A stretch of DNA of 34,421 nt from an uncultured Tessaracoccus sp. (GCF_947255005.1 NZ_CAMYFI010000024.1:1-34421), one strand, 5' to 3'; shown: positions 7,322 to 15,828, counted from the stretch's first letter. Notes: generated by a model not told the origin, from the letters alone. Program-made: numbers and translations.

Positions 7322-9814
7322 GTGGTCACCACCATGTTGCACAAGTCGAGAACTCGTATCCGCGGCGTCGTCGCCATCATCCTGGCGCTTACCTTGACCT
7401 CCTGTAGCGGCGGGGGCGGACGAGGAGACGTACATTTGGGCGGAGAGGCGACGCTGCAGTTGCCCGACTTAGGCGGCGAGAAATTCGCTGGTATGCCAGG
7501 CGACGTCCTTCTTGCACTGGGGCTGATCGTCTGCGCGTTCGGCCTCGGCTTTGGGTTGATCACGTACATGCAGCTACGACGTATGCCCGCTCATCGCGCC
7601 ATGCTCGATGTGGCAGATCTCATCTACGCAACGTGTAAGGCCTATCTGAAACAGCAGGGCCGATTCCTGCTGGTGCTCTGGGCCTTCATAGCGACGATCA
7701 TCGTCGCCTACTACCTCTTCCTGGTGGACTTCGGCATCGGCAAAACCTTGGTCGTCATCGCGTTCTCCCTCATCGGCATGGCCGGTTCGTATGGCGTCGC
7801 GTGGTACGGAATCCGAGTCAACACGCTGGCGAACGCTCGCACCGCCCACGCGTCGCTGCGGGGCAAACCCTATCCGTGCCATGACATTCCTCTGCGCTCG
7901 GGCATGAGTATCGGCATGGTGCTCATCTCCGTGGAGCTCGCGATGATGCTCATCATCTTGGTGTTCCTCCCCGGCGAGATCGCTGGGGCATGCTTCCTTG
8001 GCTTCGCCATCGGTGAATCGCTCGGAGCCGCAGCCTTGCGCATAGCCGGCGGCATCTTCACCAAGATCGCCGATATCGGCGCCGACCTCATGAAGATCGT
8101 GTTCAAAATCAAGGAAGACGACGCCCGCAACCCCGGCACGATCGCTGACTGCACCGGCGACAACGCCGGCGACTCCGTCGGCCCTTCAGCCGACGGGTTT
8201 GAAACCTACGGAGTCACTGGCGTCGCACTCATCACCTTCATCCTTGTGGGCGTCGCCGACGCAGCCGTGCAAATCCAGTTGCTGGTGTGGCTTTTCGTGA
8301 TCCGCGCCGTCATGGTGATTGCTTCCGCCATTTCCTACTACGTCAACCGCGCGATGACGAGAGCCAAGTACGCGGACGCTGACGATATGGATTTCGAGCA
8401 GCCGCTCACCAACTTGGTGTGGATCACGTCCATCTGCTGCATCGTCACGACGTTTCTCACTTCCGCGTTGCTCATTGCACACATGCCGAATGGCATGTGG
8501 TGGAAGCTCTCGCTCATCGTGTCGTGCGGCACCATCGCCGGTGCGCTGATTCCAGAGCTCGTGAAGGTCTTCACCTCCACGAGTGCCAAACACACCCGTG
8601 AGGTGGTGGTCTCCGCACACCAGGGAGGTCCGTCGCTCAACATTCTCTCTGGCCTGGTTGCCGGCAACTTCTCCGCCTACTGGATCGGGCTGGCCATTGC
8701 GGGCCTCATGGGGATCGCCTACGGCATTTCGATGCTGGGGTTGGGCGACCTCATGCTCGCCCCCGCGGTGTTCGCGTTTGGCCTTGTCGCGTTCGGGTTC
8801 CTTGGCATGGGGCCGGTGACCATCGCCGTCGACTCCTACGGGCCCGTCACTGACAACGCGCAGTCCGTGTTTGAGCTCTCCACCGTCGAAGATGATCCGC
8901 AGGCACGCGTAGAGCTCGCCGAGGAGTTCGGAGGCGACGTAGATTTTGAGCGTGCAAAGTTCTTCCTCGAGGCGAATGACGGCGCCGGTAACACCTTCAA
9001 AGCCACGGCGAAACCCGTGCTGATCGGCACCGCGGTAGTAGGTGCCACCACCATGATCTTCTCCATCATGATTGGGCTCACCGACCACCTCACCACCAAC
9101 TTAGACAAGCTATCGCTCCTGCACGCACCCTTCCTACTAGGCATGGTGGCCGGCGGCGCCATGATCTACTGGTTCACGGGAGCCTCCATCCAGGCCGTCA
9201 CCACGGGCGCGCACCGAGCCGTGGAGTTCATCAAAGACAACATCCATTTGGAGGGCAAGGACAAAGCGTCCGAACGTGATTCGGCTCGGGTAGTGGAAAT
9301 CTGCACCAAATACGCGCAGAAGGGCATGTTCAACATTTTCCTGGGCGTCTTTTTTGCGACGTTGGCCTTCGCCTTTTTGGAACCGTTCTTCTTCATCGGT
9401 TACCTCATTGCGATGGCCGTCTTCGGTCTCTACCAGGCGGTGTTCATGGCAAATGCTGGCGGGGCCTGGGATAACGCCAAGAAACTCGTCGAGGTGGATC
9501 TCGACGCGAAAGCCACTCCCCTGCACGATGCTACCGTCGTCGGTGACACCGTCGGCGATCCGTTCAAGGACACCTCATCCGTGGCGCTCAATCCCGTCAT
9601 TAAGTTCACTACGTTGTTCGGCTTGCTCGCCGTCGAATTGGCCGTCGCGCTGCCCGCGCTGGGCGCCGCATGGCTGCCGCCCGTGCTGGCGGTGGTGTTC
9701 TTCCTCGCATCGGCCGCATTCGTCATACGCTCGTTCTACGCTCTGCGTATCAACCAGAACATGGAGGATCTCGACATCGAGAAGGCGGTCGATCCCACCC
9801 CGTCGACGCCGTAG
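7322..9814 (+). CDS. hppA: Membrane-bound proton-translocating pyrophosphatase, divergent subfamily
   Basis: It hydrolyses cytoplasmic PPi and pumps ions, normally H+, across the membrane. Family signatures are present: DIGADLMK (251-258), EDDARNPGTIAD (265-276), GDNAGDSVG (279-287), DSYGPVTDNA (504-513), NAGGAWDNAKK (711-721) and GDTVGDPFKDTS (741-752). Around these the sequence differs from the common type, for instance PSADGFETYGVTGVALI where most have MAADLFETYAVT. In GNTFKA (556-561), Lys560 sits where K+-independent enzymes carry Lys and K+-dependent ones Ala. About 16 membrane helices and 830 residues make it longer than most. The N-terminus resembles a lipoprotein signal (HKSRTRIR, hydrophobic core, LTSC at 25-28). 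It would recycle PPi from PPDK and biosynthesis. H+ versus Na+ specificity cannot be settled by eye. Confidence 0.93.
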   Translation: MVTTMLHKSRTRIRGVVAIILALTLTSCSGGGGRGDVHLGGEATLQLPDLGGEKFAGMPGDVLLALGLIVCAFGLGFGLITYMQLRRMPAHRAMLDVADLIYATCKAYLKQQGRFLLVLWAFIATIIVAYYLFLVDFGIGKTLVVIAFSLIGMAGSYGVAWYGIRVNTLANARTAHASLRGKPYPCHDIPLRSGMSIGMVLISVELAMMLIILVFLPGEIAGACFLGFAIGESLGAAALRIAGGIFTKIADIGADLMKIVFKIKEDDARNPGTIADCTGDNAGDSVGPSADGFETYGVTGVALITFILVGVADAAVQIQLLVWLFVIRAVMVIASAISYYVNRAMTRAKYADADDMDFEQPLTNLVWITSICCIVTTFLTSALLIAHMPNGMWWKLSLIVSCGTIAGALIPELVKVFTSTSAKHTREVVVSAHQGGPSLNILSGLVAGNFSAYWIGLAIAGLMGIAYGISMLGLGDLMLAPAVFAFGLVAFGFLGMGPVTIAVDSYGPVTDNAQSVFELSTVEDDPQARVELAEEFGGDVDFERAKFFLEANDGAGNTFKATAKPVLIGTAVVGATTMIFSIMIGLTDHLTTNLDKLSLLHAPFLLGMVAGGAMIYWFTGASIQAVTTGAHRAVEFIKDNIHLEGKDKASERDSARVVEICTKYAQKGMFNIFLGVFFATLAFAFLEPFFFIGYLIAMAVFGLYQAVFMANAGGAWDNAKKLVEVDLDAKATPLHDATVVGDTVGDPFKDTSSVALNPVIKFTTLFGLLAVELAVALPALGAAWLPPVLAVVFFLASAAFVIRSFYALRINQNMEDLDIEKAVDPTPSTP

Positions 9815-9831
9815 CCCGAAGGAGGCAGCGC

Positions 9832-10206
9832 ATGGTGGTTCGGATAATCGTGGTGGCGGGGGCCCTCGCGCTCACGCTAGCCGCAGGAAGCTCTGTGGAA
9901 CTGCTGGTGGTGCCTGTGCCGTGGGTGCTGGCGGTGATCGCACTCGGCTGGTGGTTGGGCAGCGGCAACCCGACGCGACGCCAGGCGTGGGCCGCAACAG
10001 CACTGTCCGCACTCCTGCCTGGCATCGCCGCCTTCGCGCTGTGGCTGTGGACAGCCCTGAACGATCCCTACGCGCCGGAACCGGCCCTGCTCGGGATCCT
10101 CGCGCGAGTGGGCGCAGGCGCAGCCCTCGCCTTGCTCGGCTTCGGGTTCCTGCGTCGCTTTGAGACCCGCGCCCACCGGCCCACGCCCCAGGTTGCCAAC
10201 CGCTGA
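9832..10206 (+). CDS. Small membrane protein downstream of hppA, unknown function
   Basis: The 124-residue product has four hydrophobic segments (about 2-18, 24-43, 51-74 and 84-106). A basic GNPTRRQAW loop lies between helices two and three, and the tail is hydrophilic and Arg-rich. ATG 9832 has a perfect GGAGG six bases upstream. It follows the hppA stop by 17 bp and is closed by a good terminator, so hppA and this gene form a likely two-gene operon. I do not recognise the family; an accessory role for the pyrophosphatase is only a guess from position. Confidence 0.7.
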   Translation: MVVRIIVVAGALALTLAAGSSVELLVVPVPWVLAVIALGWWLGSGNPTRRQAWAATALSALLPGIAAFALWLWTALNDPYAPEPALLGILARVGAGAALALLGFGFLRRFETRAHRPTPQVANR

Positions 10207-10220
10207 CCTCCATCACACAA

Positions 10221-10270
10221 CGGCCTTCGCCTGCAGCGACGACTCGCCGCGGGCGAAGGCCGGTTTCTTT
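10221..10270 (+). terminator. Intrinsic terminator of the hppA operon
   Basis: An 11-bp perfect stem (10221-10231 with 10252-10262) has a 20-nt loop and is followed by the T-rich tail TTTCTTT (10264-10270). It lies 15 bp after the stop of the small membrane protein. Confidence 0.8.
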
Positions 10271-10282
10271 GCGCTGCAGCCC

Positions 10283-10288
10283 TACAAT
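10283..10288 (+). promoter_or_regulatory. Candidate -10 box for the Ser/Thr kinase gene
   Basis: TACAAT (five of six to consensus) lies about 53 bp before the kinase ATG. No convincing -35 is present at 16-18 bp. The ribosome-binding GGAG at 10332-10335 is five bases from the ATG. Confidence 0.35.
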
Positions 10289-10340
10289 CATCACGGTACG
10301 GGCCCACACGGCCTCCTGCCCCGACCGTGATGGAGTGTGA

Positions 10341-12428
10341 ATGAGCAGCACTTATGACCCGTTGGTCGGTCAGGTGCTGGACGGTCGCTACGAGATCGTC
10401 GCGAAAGTGGCACGTGGCGGCATGGCCACGGTGTATCGAGCGCGCGACTTGAGGCTGTCGCGCATCGTTGCGCTCAAAGTGATGCGCGCGGATCTCGGCG
10501 AAGACGATGAATTCGTCGCGAAGTTTGATCGAGAGGCACGCTCCGCCGCCGTCCTCACACACCAGAACGTGGTGAGCATTTTCGATCAAGGCACCGCACA
10601 GGGCCAGCCCTACATCGTGATGGAATTCGTCAACGGTGAGACCCTGCGCCGCGTGGTGAGTCGTGAGGCGCCGTTGCGCCCGGAGCGGGCGCTCGCCTAC
10701 ATGGAGGACATCGCTTCCGCGCTCGCCGCCGCGCACGAGGCGGGTGTGGTGCACCGCGACATCAAACCCGAAAACGTGCTCATCTCGCACCGCGGACAAC
10801 TCAAAGTGGTGGATTTCGGCCTTGCCCGACGCATCGGTTCGCCGCAGATGACCGCGACGGGGGTGCTCGTCGGCACGGCAAGCTACCTCCCACCGGAATT
10901 GGTGACGCACTCGCGCCCCGATGCCCGCAGCGACGTGTATTCCGCCGGCATCCTGCTCTTCGAACTGCTCACTGGCACGAAGCCCCACACCGGCGAAAAC
11001 AACTACCAAATTGCGTACCGGCACGTGAACGTCGACGTGCCCCGTCCCAGCGAGCGTTTGCGCGAGCGCGGACGGCGAAACTCATGGCCGCTGCCTGATT
11101 ACATCGACGCGCTCGTCATGGCAGCCACAGCACGCGACCCCGAGCGGCGCATCGAAGACGGACGGGAACTGCTGCGTGTGGTGCGCCGATGCCTCCACGA
11201 GCTAGAATCCAGCGGCTACGCCGACAACCCGGCACTGGCCACGAGCCTCATGCCTGAGCCGTCGGATGGCGACATCACGCAGCCGATCACCCCGAAGCTA
11301 GAGCGGCCCCGGCCGTCGGCGAGCTCCCAGATTCCCTCGGCGTACACCTCGTCGCACAACGACGTCGCCCCCACCAGCAATTCGTCGCCCGAACCCCAAT
11401 GGCAGCCGGATCCCCACACCAGCTCTCCAGCATTCGCCAGAAGCGAACGCTCCCCCGCAGCTGCCCCCGTGCAAAGAAGCCAACACCGCTCGCCCCAAAG
11501 CCAGCGCACGCCCGTGTTCCAGGTGTCTCACGCCGCTGTGCACCGTCGACGACGAGGCATCGTCGCGCTCATCGCTCTGATCGTGCTCACCGTGGGCGCG
11601 GGCACTGGCTCGTGGTGGTTCGCCTCGGGACGGTACACGGCCGTGCCCGCGTTAGAAGGCCAGACGGAGGCCGCGGCGCAGGATGCCGCCGAGGCTGCGG
11701 AGCTGCGAATCGACACCTCGTCGGCCTACTCGGAGGACGTGCCCGCAGGGCAGGTGGTGAGCACTGACCCTCGAGCAGGCGACAAGGTGCTGCGTAAGTC
11801 GACAGTGCTCGTCGTCATCTCGCTCGGCCCGGAACGGTATTCGATGCCGAAAGTGGTTGGACTCACTCTCGAGGAGGCCCGCACCGCCCTGCAGTCGGAG
11901 AAGCTGCAGGTGGGCAATGTCGAAGAAGTGTGGAACGAAGACATACCGGCGGGGAAAGTGCTCAAGGCATCGCAGGAGCCTGATGCCCAGCTGAAACGTG
12001 GCACAGGCGTAGACCTCATTGTGTCTAAGGGGCCCGAGCCCATCGAGATTCACGACTACACGGGGCAGTCCACCAACCGAGCGAAGAAAGAACTTGAGGC
12101 CGCCGGGTTTACCGTCAAGGTCGCCGAGGAACACGACAAGACCGTCGAGAAAGGCAAGGTGATCTCCCAATCGCCGAAGTCCGGCCACGGTAAGCGCGGT
12201 GACAAGGTGGAGCTCGTGAGTTCGCTCGGCCCGGTTATGGTGACGGTGCCGGACGTACGGTACAAGTCGACGCAGGACGCCGAGAAAGCGCTGAGCGACG
12301 CAGGGCTCACCTACGAGATCGAGCGCGCCAGCGAGTTCCCGCTGCCCCTCAATATTGCGGCGGGAACCAATCCAGCAGCCGGTACGAAGGTACCCGAAGG
12401 CAGCAAGGTGATTCTGCAGATCACCTGA
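10341..12428 (+). CDS. pknL: PknL-like Ser/Thr protein kinase with four PASTA repeats
   Basis: This is a membrane receptor-type kinase that senses cell-wall material outside and phosphorylates proteins inside. The N-terminal kinase domain (about 17-288) has the glycine loop RGGMATVY (25-32), Lys46 (VALKVM), HRDIKPEN (138-145), DFG (158-160) and an activation loop with TATG near 171-174. A Ser/Pro/Gln-rich linker (about 305-400) follows, then HRRRRG and one membrane helix (about 406-424). Four extracellular PASTA repeats cover about 432-496, 498-565, 566-632 and 633-695. The symbol rests on synteny with mycobacterial pknL next to aroG as well as on kinase type. Mycobacterial PknL as I recall it has no such PASTA tail, so the architecture is PknB-like. 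The kinase motifs look complete. Confidence 0.93.
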   Translation: MSSTYDPLVGQVLDGRYEIVAKVARGGMATVYRARDLRLSRIVALKVMRADLGEDDEFVAKFDREARSAAVLTHQNVVSIFDQGTAQGQPYIVMEFVNGETLRRVVSREAPLRPERALAYMEDIASALAAAHEAGVVHRDIKPENVLISHRGQLKVVDFGLARRIGSPQMTATGVLVGTASYLPPELVTHSRPDARSDVYSAGILLFELLTGTKPHTGENNYQIAYRHVNVDVPRPSERLRERGRRNSWPLPDYIDALVMAATARDPERRIEDGRELLRVVRRCLHELESSGYADNPALATSLMPEPSDGDITQPITPKLERPRPSASSQIPSAYTSSHNDVAPTSNSSPEPQWQPDPHTSSPAFARSERSPAAAPVQRSQHRSPQSQRTPVFQVSHAAVHRRRRGIVALIALIVLTVGAGTGSWWFASGRYTAVPALEGQTEAAAQDAAEAAELRIDTSSAYSEDVPAGQVVSTDPRAGDKVLRKSTVLVVISLGPERYSMPKVVGLTLEEARTALQSEKLQVGNVEEVWNEDIPAGKVLKASQEPDAQLKRGTGVDLIVSKGPEPIEIHDYTGQSTNRAKKELEAAGFTVKVAEEHDKTVEKGKVISQSPKSGHGKRGDKVELVSSLGPVMVTVPDVRYKSTQDAEKALSDAGLTYEIERASEFPLPLNIAAGTNPAAGTKVPEGSKVILQIT

Positions 12429-12496
12429 CCTGTGGGAACCAAGACGACCGCCTCGCCCACTACCCTGTTGGTACGGAGAAGGAAGGTCGAACAGTC

Positions 12497-13723
12497 ATGG
12501 ATAATCCCATCAGGGTGGTCGTCATCGTCGTCATTGCGCTGGCAGTCATCGGCTTCGGCATCTGGGGGTACCTGCGTTGGCGCTACGTCAAACAGCTGCG
12601 GGATTTGGGCTGGGAGTTCGATACCTCGCCCAACATCAACCACATGATCGGGCTCAACCATGCCCCCTTCGGAGCGGGGTTCGACCGCAAGGTCGATGAT
12701 CTCATCTACGGCACCGCACCCAACGGCGTGCAGTTCAAAGCAATCGAGTACGACTACGAACAGTGGGGCTCCACCCACTACGTGCTGTTTTTCCCGCTAC
12801 CCAAGTCGCTGCCGTTCCTCTACGTTCGTCCCCTGGCCCGGGCATCCCGGATCCCCGGCAAACCCCACGGCGCAGTCATCAATTTGGGGCAGCACGAAAT
12901 CATCGCAGGCGGCGACGAATACGGCCACGACATCGGGCAGCTCATTGTGAACAACCTTGGGCCCCTTGCCGCATTCGAACTCAGCATCGATCACGCCAAC
13001 CTCGTCGTGTTCGACGTGGCGGAGAAGGTTGACGACCTCAAAGTGGCTGTCAACGCCGGTTCGCAGATCGCAGCCGCAGTGGCAAGCGCCTGCGGCCCGT
13101 ACTCGGCCCCGCCAGCTCCGAACTGCCTCTCCTTCAACCGTCACCCCCACTGGACGTACATCCCCCGCGACGACAGCTACCTGTCTCGCATCCACCACAC
13201 CACCGACGGTTATGACCACGAAGCCAGCAACATCGTGTTCGGGGAACGCGACGGCATCTCTTTCCTTCGACTCACCCACAGCTGGAAGACAAGAAGCACC
13301 GATTCCGAAGGGCGCACCACCGTCCACCACCATGAGGAGAACCTGTGCGACTTTTGGACGGGATTCCGGTTCGGGCCGATCAACCTGGGCAGTGGTATCT
13401 TCGGTTTCCGCAATGACAAGGCCGGCATCCAATTCGAGCTGATGGAGTTCAACAGGGCCTACAAGGTCACAGCTGCCGACAAGCGTTTTGCCTACGACGT
13501 GCTGCACCAACGCATGATGCGTTGGCTTCTCGACGTCGGCGCACCCAAGTTTGAGATTCATCCGCGAGGCAGCATCACCGTGCGCGGCTTCGATGACTGG
13601 CGGATGGAGGACCTCGAAGCCGCCAACGCGCTCCTGCACGATTTCTTCGCACGCGTGCCCGACGTCGTGTGGAAGAATCTCGGCGTGTGGCCGCGGCCCG
13701 TTGCCCGCTACGAATGGGTGTAG
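12497..13723 (+). CDS. Membrane-anchored protein with an internal duplication, unknown function
   Basis: The 408-residue product has one N-terminal membrane helix (about 6-28) followed by WRYVKQLRDLGW and a long soluble part. The soluble part looks like two copies of one domain. GFDRKVDDLIYG (61-72) aligns with GYDHEASNIVFG in the second half, and each is followed by a short-spaced FKAIEY or FLRLTHSW strand. The second half holds EFNRAYKVTAADKRFAYDVL and LLDVGAPKFEI, reminiscent of DUF3137-type proteins; that resemblance is a pattern impression, not a search. GGAAGG lies ten bases before the ATG. The gene is 68 bp after pknL on the same strand and might be a substrate or partner, but nothing in the sequence proves it. 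Its stop is only 9 bp from the stop of aroG. Confidence 0.75.
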   Translation: MDNPIRVVVIVVIALAVIGFGIWGYLRWRYVKQLRDLGWEFDTSPNINHMIGLNHAPFGAGFDRKVDDLIYGTAPNGVQFKAIEYDYEQWGSTHYVLFFPLPKSLPFLYVRPLARASRIPGKPHGAVINLGQHEIIAGGDEYGHDIGQLIVNNLGPLAAFELSIDHANLVVFDVAEKVDDLKVAVNAGSQIAAAVASACGPYSAPPAPNCLSFNRHPHWTYIPRDDSYLSRIHHTTDGYDHEASNIVFGERDGISFLRLTHSWKTRSTDSEGRTTVHHHEENLCDFWTGFRFGPINLGSGIFGFRNDKAGIQFELMEFNRAYKVTAADKRFAYDVLHQRMMRWLLDVGAPKFEIHPRGSITVRGFDDWRMEDLEAANALLHDFFARVPDVVWKNLGVWPRPVARYEWV

Positions 13724-13732
13724 CCGGGAGGC

Positions 13733-15118
13733 TCAGAACTCCTTGACCGCGAAGTCCTGCACGGGGTTGTGGCGGCTGCCGCGCAGCTCGCGCAGGCGTT
13801 TGGCCACAGTGAAGGCCATCTCCAGCGACTGGTTGCGGTTCAGGCGCGGATCACAGGCGGTCTGGTAGCGCGTCGCGAGATCTTCCTCTGTGAGGCTGAA
13901 CGCCCCTCCGACGCACTCAGTGACGTCGTCGCCGGTGAGCTCGACGTGGAGTCCGCCTGGCCAGGTGCCCAGCTGGGAGTGCACGTCAAAGAACCCGTTG
14001 ACTTCCTCGGCCACATCGGCGAACGAACGTGTCTTGAAGCCATTGGCGGTCTCGAAGGTGTTGCCGTGCATCGGGTCACACACCCAGGCCACGTTCCTAC
14101 CCGTGGCCTGGACCCCGCGGATGAGATCAGGCAACACATCGCGGACCTTCTTCGCCCCCATACGGGTGATGAAGGTGATGCGCCCGGGCTCGTGATCTGG
14201 GTCGAGTGCGTCTGCCAGCGCGATCGCCTGCTCAGGGGTGGTAGTCGGGCCAAGCTTGATGCCGAGCGGGTTGCGCACCTGACGCAGTAACTCGACGTGT
14301 GCACCGTCGATCTGCCGGGTGCGCTCGCCGATCCACAAGAAGTGCCCGGAGACGTCGTAGGGCAAGCCGGTTCTAGAATCGATACGCGTGAGCGCGCGTT
14401 CGTACTCCAGCAACAGGGCTTCGTGGCTGGCGTAGAAGTCGACGGTGTTCAGCGATTCGTCGCGCACCCCGCACGCCACCATGAATGCCAGCGCGCGTTC
14501 GATTTCCTCAGCGAGTTCCTCGTATTCGGATTCGACGCGGGAGTCTCGCACGAACTCCCCATTCCACAGATGGACCGCACGGAGGTCGGCCAAACCGCCC
14601 TTGGTGAAGGCTCGAACGAGGTTGAGCGTCGCGGCCGACGAGTGGTACACCTTCATGAGACGCCCGGGGTCGTGCGCGCGCGATTCGGGGGTGAAAGCGA
14701 GCCCATTGACGGCGTCGCCCCGATAGCTGGGGAGTTCGACGTCGCCACGTATCTCGGTGTCTTTGGAGCGGGGTTTAGCGTACTGGCCAGCAATCCTGCC
14801 CAGCTTCACGACGGGCACCTGCGCGGCGTAGGTCATCACCACGGACATCGACAGCTGCACCATAAGCTTGCGCTTGATGGAATCCGCCGAGATCGCCTCG
14901 AAGGTTTCTGCGCAATCACCGCCCTGCAAGAGGAAGGCCCTACCCTCGGCCACAGCAGCAATCTGTTCGCGCAGTTCATCGCATTCACCGGCAAACACCA
15001 GCGGAGGCTGCGCTTCTAGCTCGTCGACGACACGATCCACCGCATCCTGGTCGGGATAGGTGGGCTGCTGAGCCTGTGGTAGCGCCCGCAATGTTTCCCG
15101 TGACATCAAGCTGGACAT
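13733..15118 (-). CDS. aroG: 3-deoxy-D-arabino-heptulosonate 7-phosphate synthase, class II
   Basis: It condenses PEP with erythrose 4-phosphate in the first step of the shikimate pathway. The 461-residue product is plant/mycobacterial class II throughout: FLLQGGDCAETF, MPVVK-like VPVVKLGRIAGQYAKPRS, LPSYRGD, YHSSAATLNLVRAF, FYASHEALLLEYERALTR, WIGERTRQIDGAHVE, NPLGIKLGPTTTPE, WVCDPMHGNTFE and ACDPRLNRNQSLEMAF. These include the metal-binding Cys and His positions. The N-terminus starts close to the AQQPTYPDQ segment that mycobacterial enzymes also have. I prefer ATG 15118; a GTG at 15124 is in frame. No Shine-Dalgarno is present, but TAGCCT lies exactly 7 nt upstream. It is the last gene of a minus-strand run, 32 bp after the response regulator. 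Confidence 0.96.
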   Translation of the reverse strand: MSSLMSRETLRALPQAQQPTYPDQDAVDRVVDELEAQPPLVFAGECDELREQIAAVAEGRAFLLQGGDCAETFEAISADSIKRKLMVQLSMSVVMTYAAQVPVVKLGRIAGQYAKPRSKDTEIRGDVELPSYRGDAVNGLAFTPESRAHDPGRLMKVYHSSAATLNLVRAFTKGGLADLRAVHLWNGEFVRDSRVESEYEELAEEIERALAFMVACGVRDESLNTVDFYASHEALLLEYERALTRIDSRTGLPYDVSGHFLWIGERTRQIDGAHVELLRQVRNPLGIKLGPTTTPEQAIALADALDPDHEPGRITFITRMGAKKVRDVLPDLIRGVQATGRNVAWVCDPMHGNTFETANGFKTRSFADVAEEVNGFFDVHSQLGTWPGGLHVELTGDDVTECVGGAFSLTEEDLATRYQTACDPRLNRNQSLEMAFTVAKRLRELRGSRHNPVQDFAVKEF

Positions 15119-15125
15119 GCGCACG

Positions 15126-15145
15126 AGGCTACCCCACGTTGGGGT
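15126..15145 (-). promoter_or_regulatory. -10-like box plus inverted repeat in front of aroG
   Basis: On the minus strand TAGCCT (15126-15131) lies 7 nt before the aroG ATG. Touching its upstream edge is the inverted repeat ACCCCA-n3-TGGGGT (15131-15145). This could be an operator over a leaderless promoter, or a short terminator hairpin after the response-regulator stop at 15151. There is no T run. The pathway suggests a link to aromatic amino-acid control, but the sequence alone does not show it. Confidence 0.35.
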
Positions 15146-15150
15146 GAGCG

Positions 15151-15828
15151 CTAGGACGCGTTCGGGTCATGGATGCCCTGGTCGATGGCGTAGAGCGTGA
15201 GTTCTACACGGTTGTGCAGCTGCAGCTTGCGCAGCACATTCTGCACATGATTTTGCACGGTGCGGTGGGAGACGAACAACACGTCGGCGATTTCACGGTA
15301 GGCGAGCCCCTTCGCCACCAGGCGCAGCACCTCGATTTCTCGTGCCGTGAGGGTGGGGCCTTCGTCGTTGTTTGCCCGGGCAGTGTTCACCATGCGTCGG
15401 AACTCCCCGAGCACCAGGCCCGCGAGGCCGGGAGTGAACACGGCATCACCGACGGCGGTGCGCTGCACGCCTTCCACGAGCTCCTGCTTGGATGCGGACT
15501 TCACAAGGTAGCCCTTCGCACCAGCCTTCATCGCTCGCAGGACATCCTCGCGCTCACCGGATGCCGACATGACGAGCACCTGCAGGTCAGGCAACTCTTT
15601 GATGAGAATATCGATGCAGGTGGCGCCATCCGGTTCGGGAATCTGCAGGTCCATGACGAGCACGTCGGGTTTCACCGCACGTGCGCGTTGCAGGCATTCG
15701 GTGCCGTTCTTCGCCACAGCGACGATCTCGAACCCCACTTCGGTGAGGTCTTCACTCAAAGCGTCGATCCACATGGGGTGGTCGTCCACCAACATGACCC
15801 GGTTACGCTCAGGCTCCGTCACTGTCAT
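15151..15828 (-). CDS. macR: NarL/LuxR-type response regulator, MacR-like
   Basis: The 225-residue cytoplasmic DNA-binding regulator has an N-terminal receiver domain: acidic pair Asp15-Asp16, phospho-acceptor Asp60 in VLVMDLQIPEPDG, Ser88 and Lys110 in GYLVKSA. A C-terminal LuxR-type helix-turn-helix (about 160-210) reads LTAREIEVLRLVAKGL, then YREIADVLFVSHRTVQNHV. Its ATG overlaps the TGA of the kinase gene by one base (TGATG), with GGAG just upstream, so the pair is translationally coupled and surely cognate. The symbol comes from the streptomycete MacRS system, found near a class II DAHP synthase in that genus as I recall; orthology is an inference. Confidence 0.88.
   Translation of the reverse strand: MTVTEPERNRVMLVDDHPMWIDALSEDLTEVGFEIVAVAKNGTECLQRARAVKPDVLVMDLQIPEPDGATCIDILIKELPDLQVLVMSASGEREDVLRAMKAGAKGYLVKSASKQELVEGVQRTAVGDAVFTPGLAGLVLGEFRRMVNTARANNDEGPTLTAREIEVLRLVAKGLAYREIADVLFVSHRTVQNHVQNVLRKLQLHNRVELTLYAIDQGIHDPNAS

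Noticed and set aside
6583..7569. Upstream extension of the DUF299 reading frame (adds over 300 residues)
   Set aside because: The extra part is Pro/Thr/Arg-rich without family features, lies antisense to the membrane protein at 6833-7207 and to the start of hppA, and known family members begin just before IADSTGETG.
8186..9088. 300-residue minus-strand open frame inside hppA
   Set aside because: It is antisense to conserved pyrophosphatase helices, very rich in His/Arg/Gly, with no recognisable domain.
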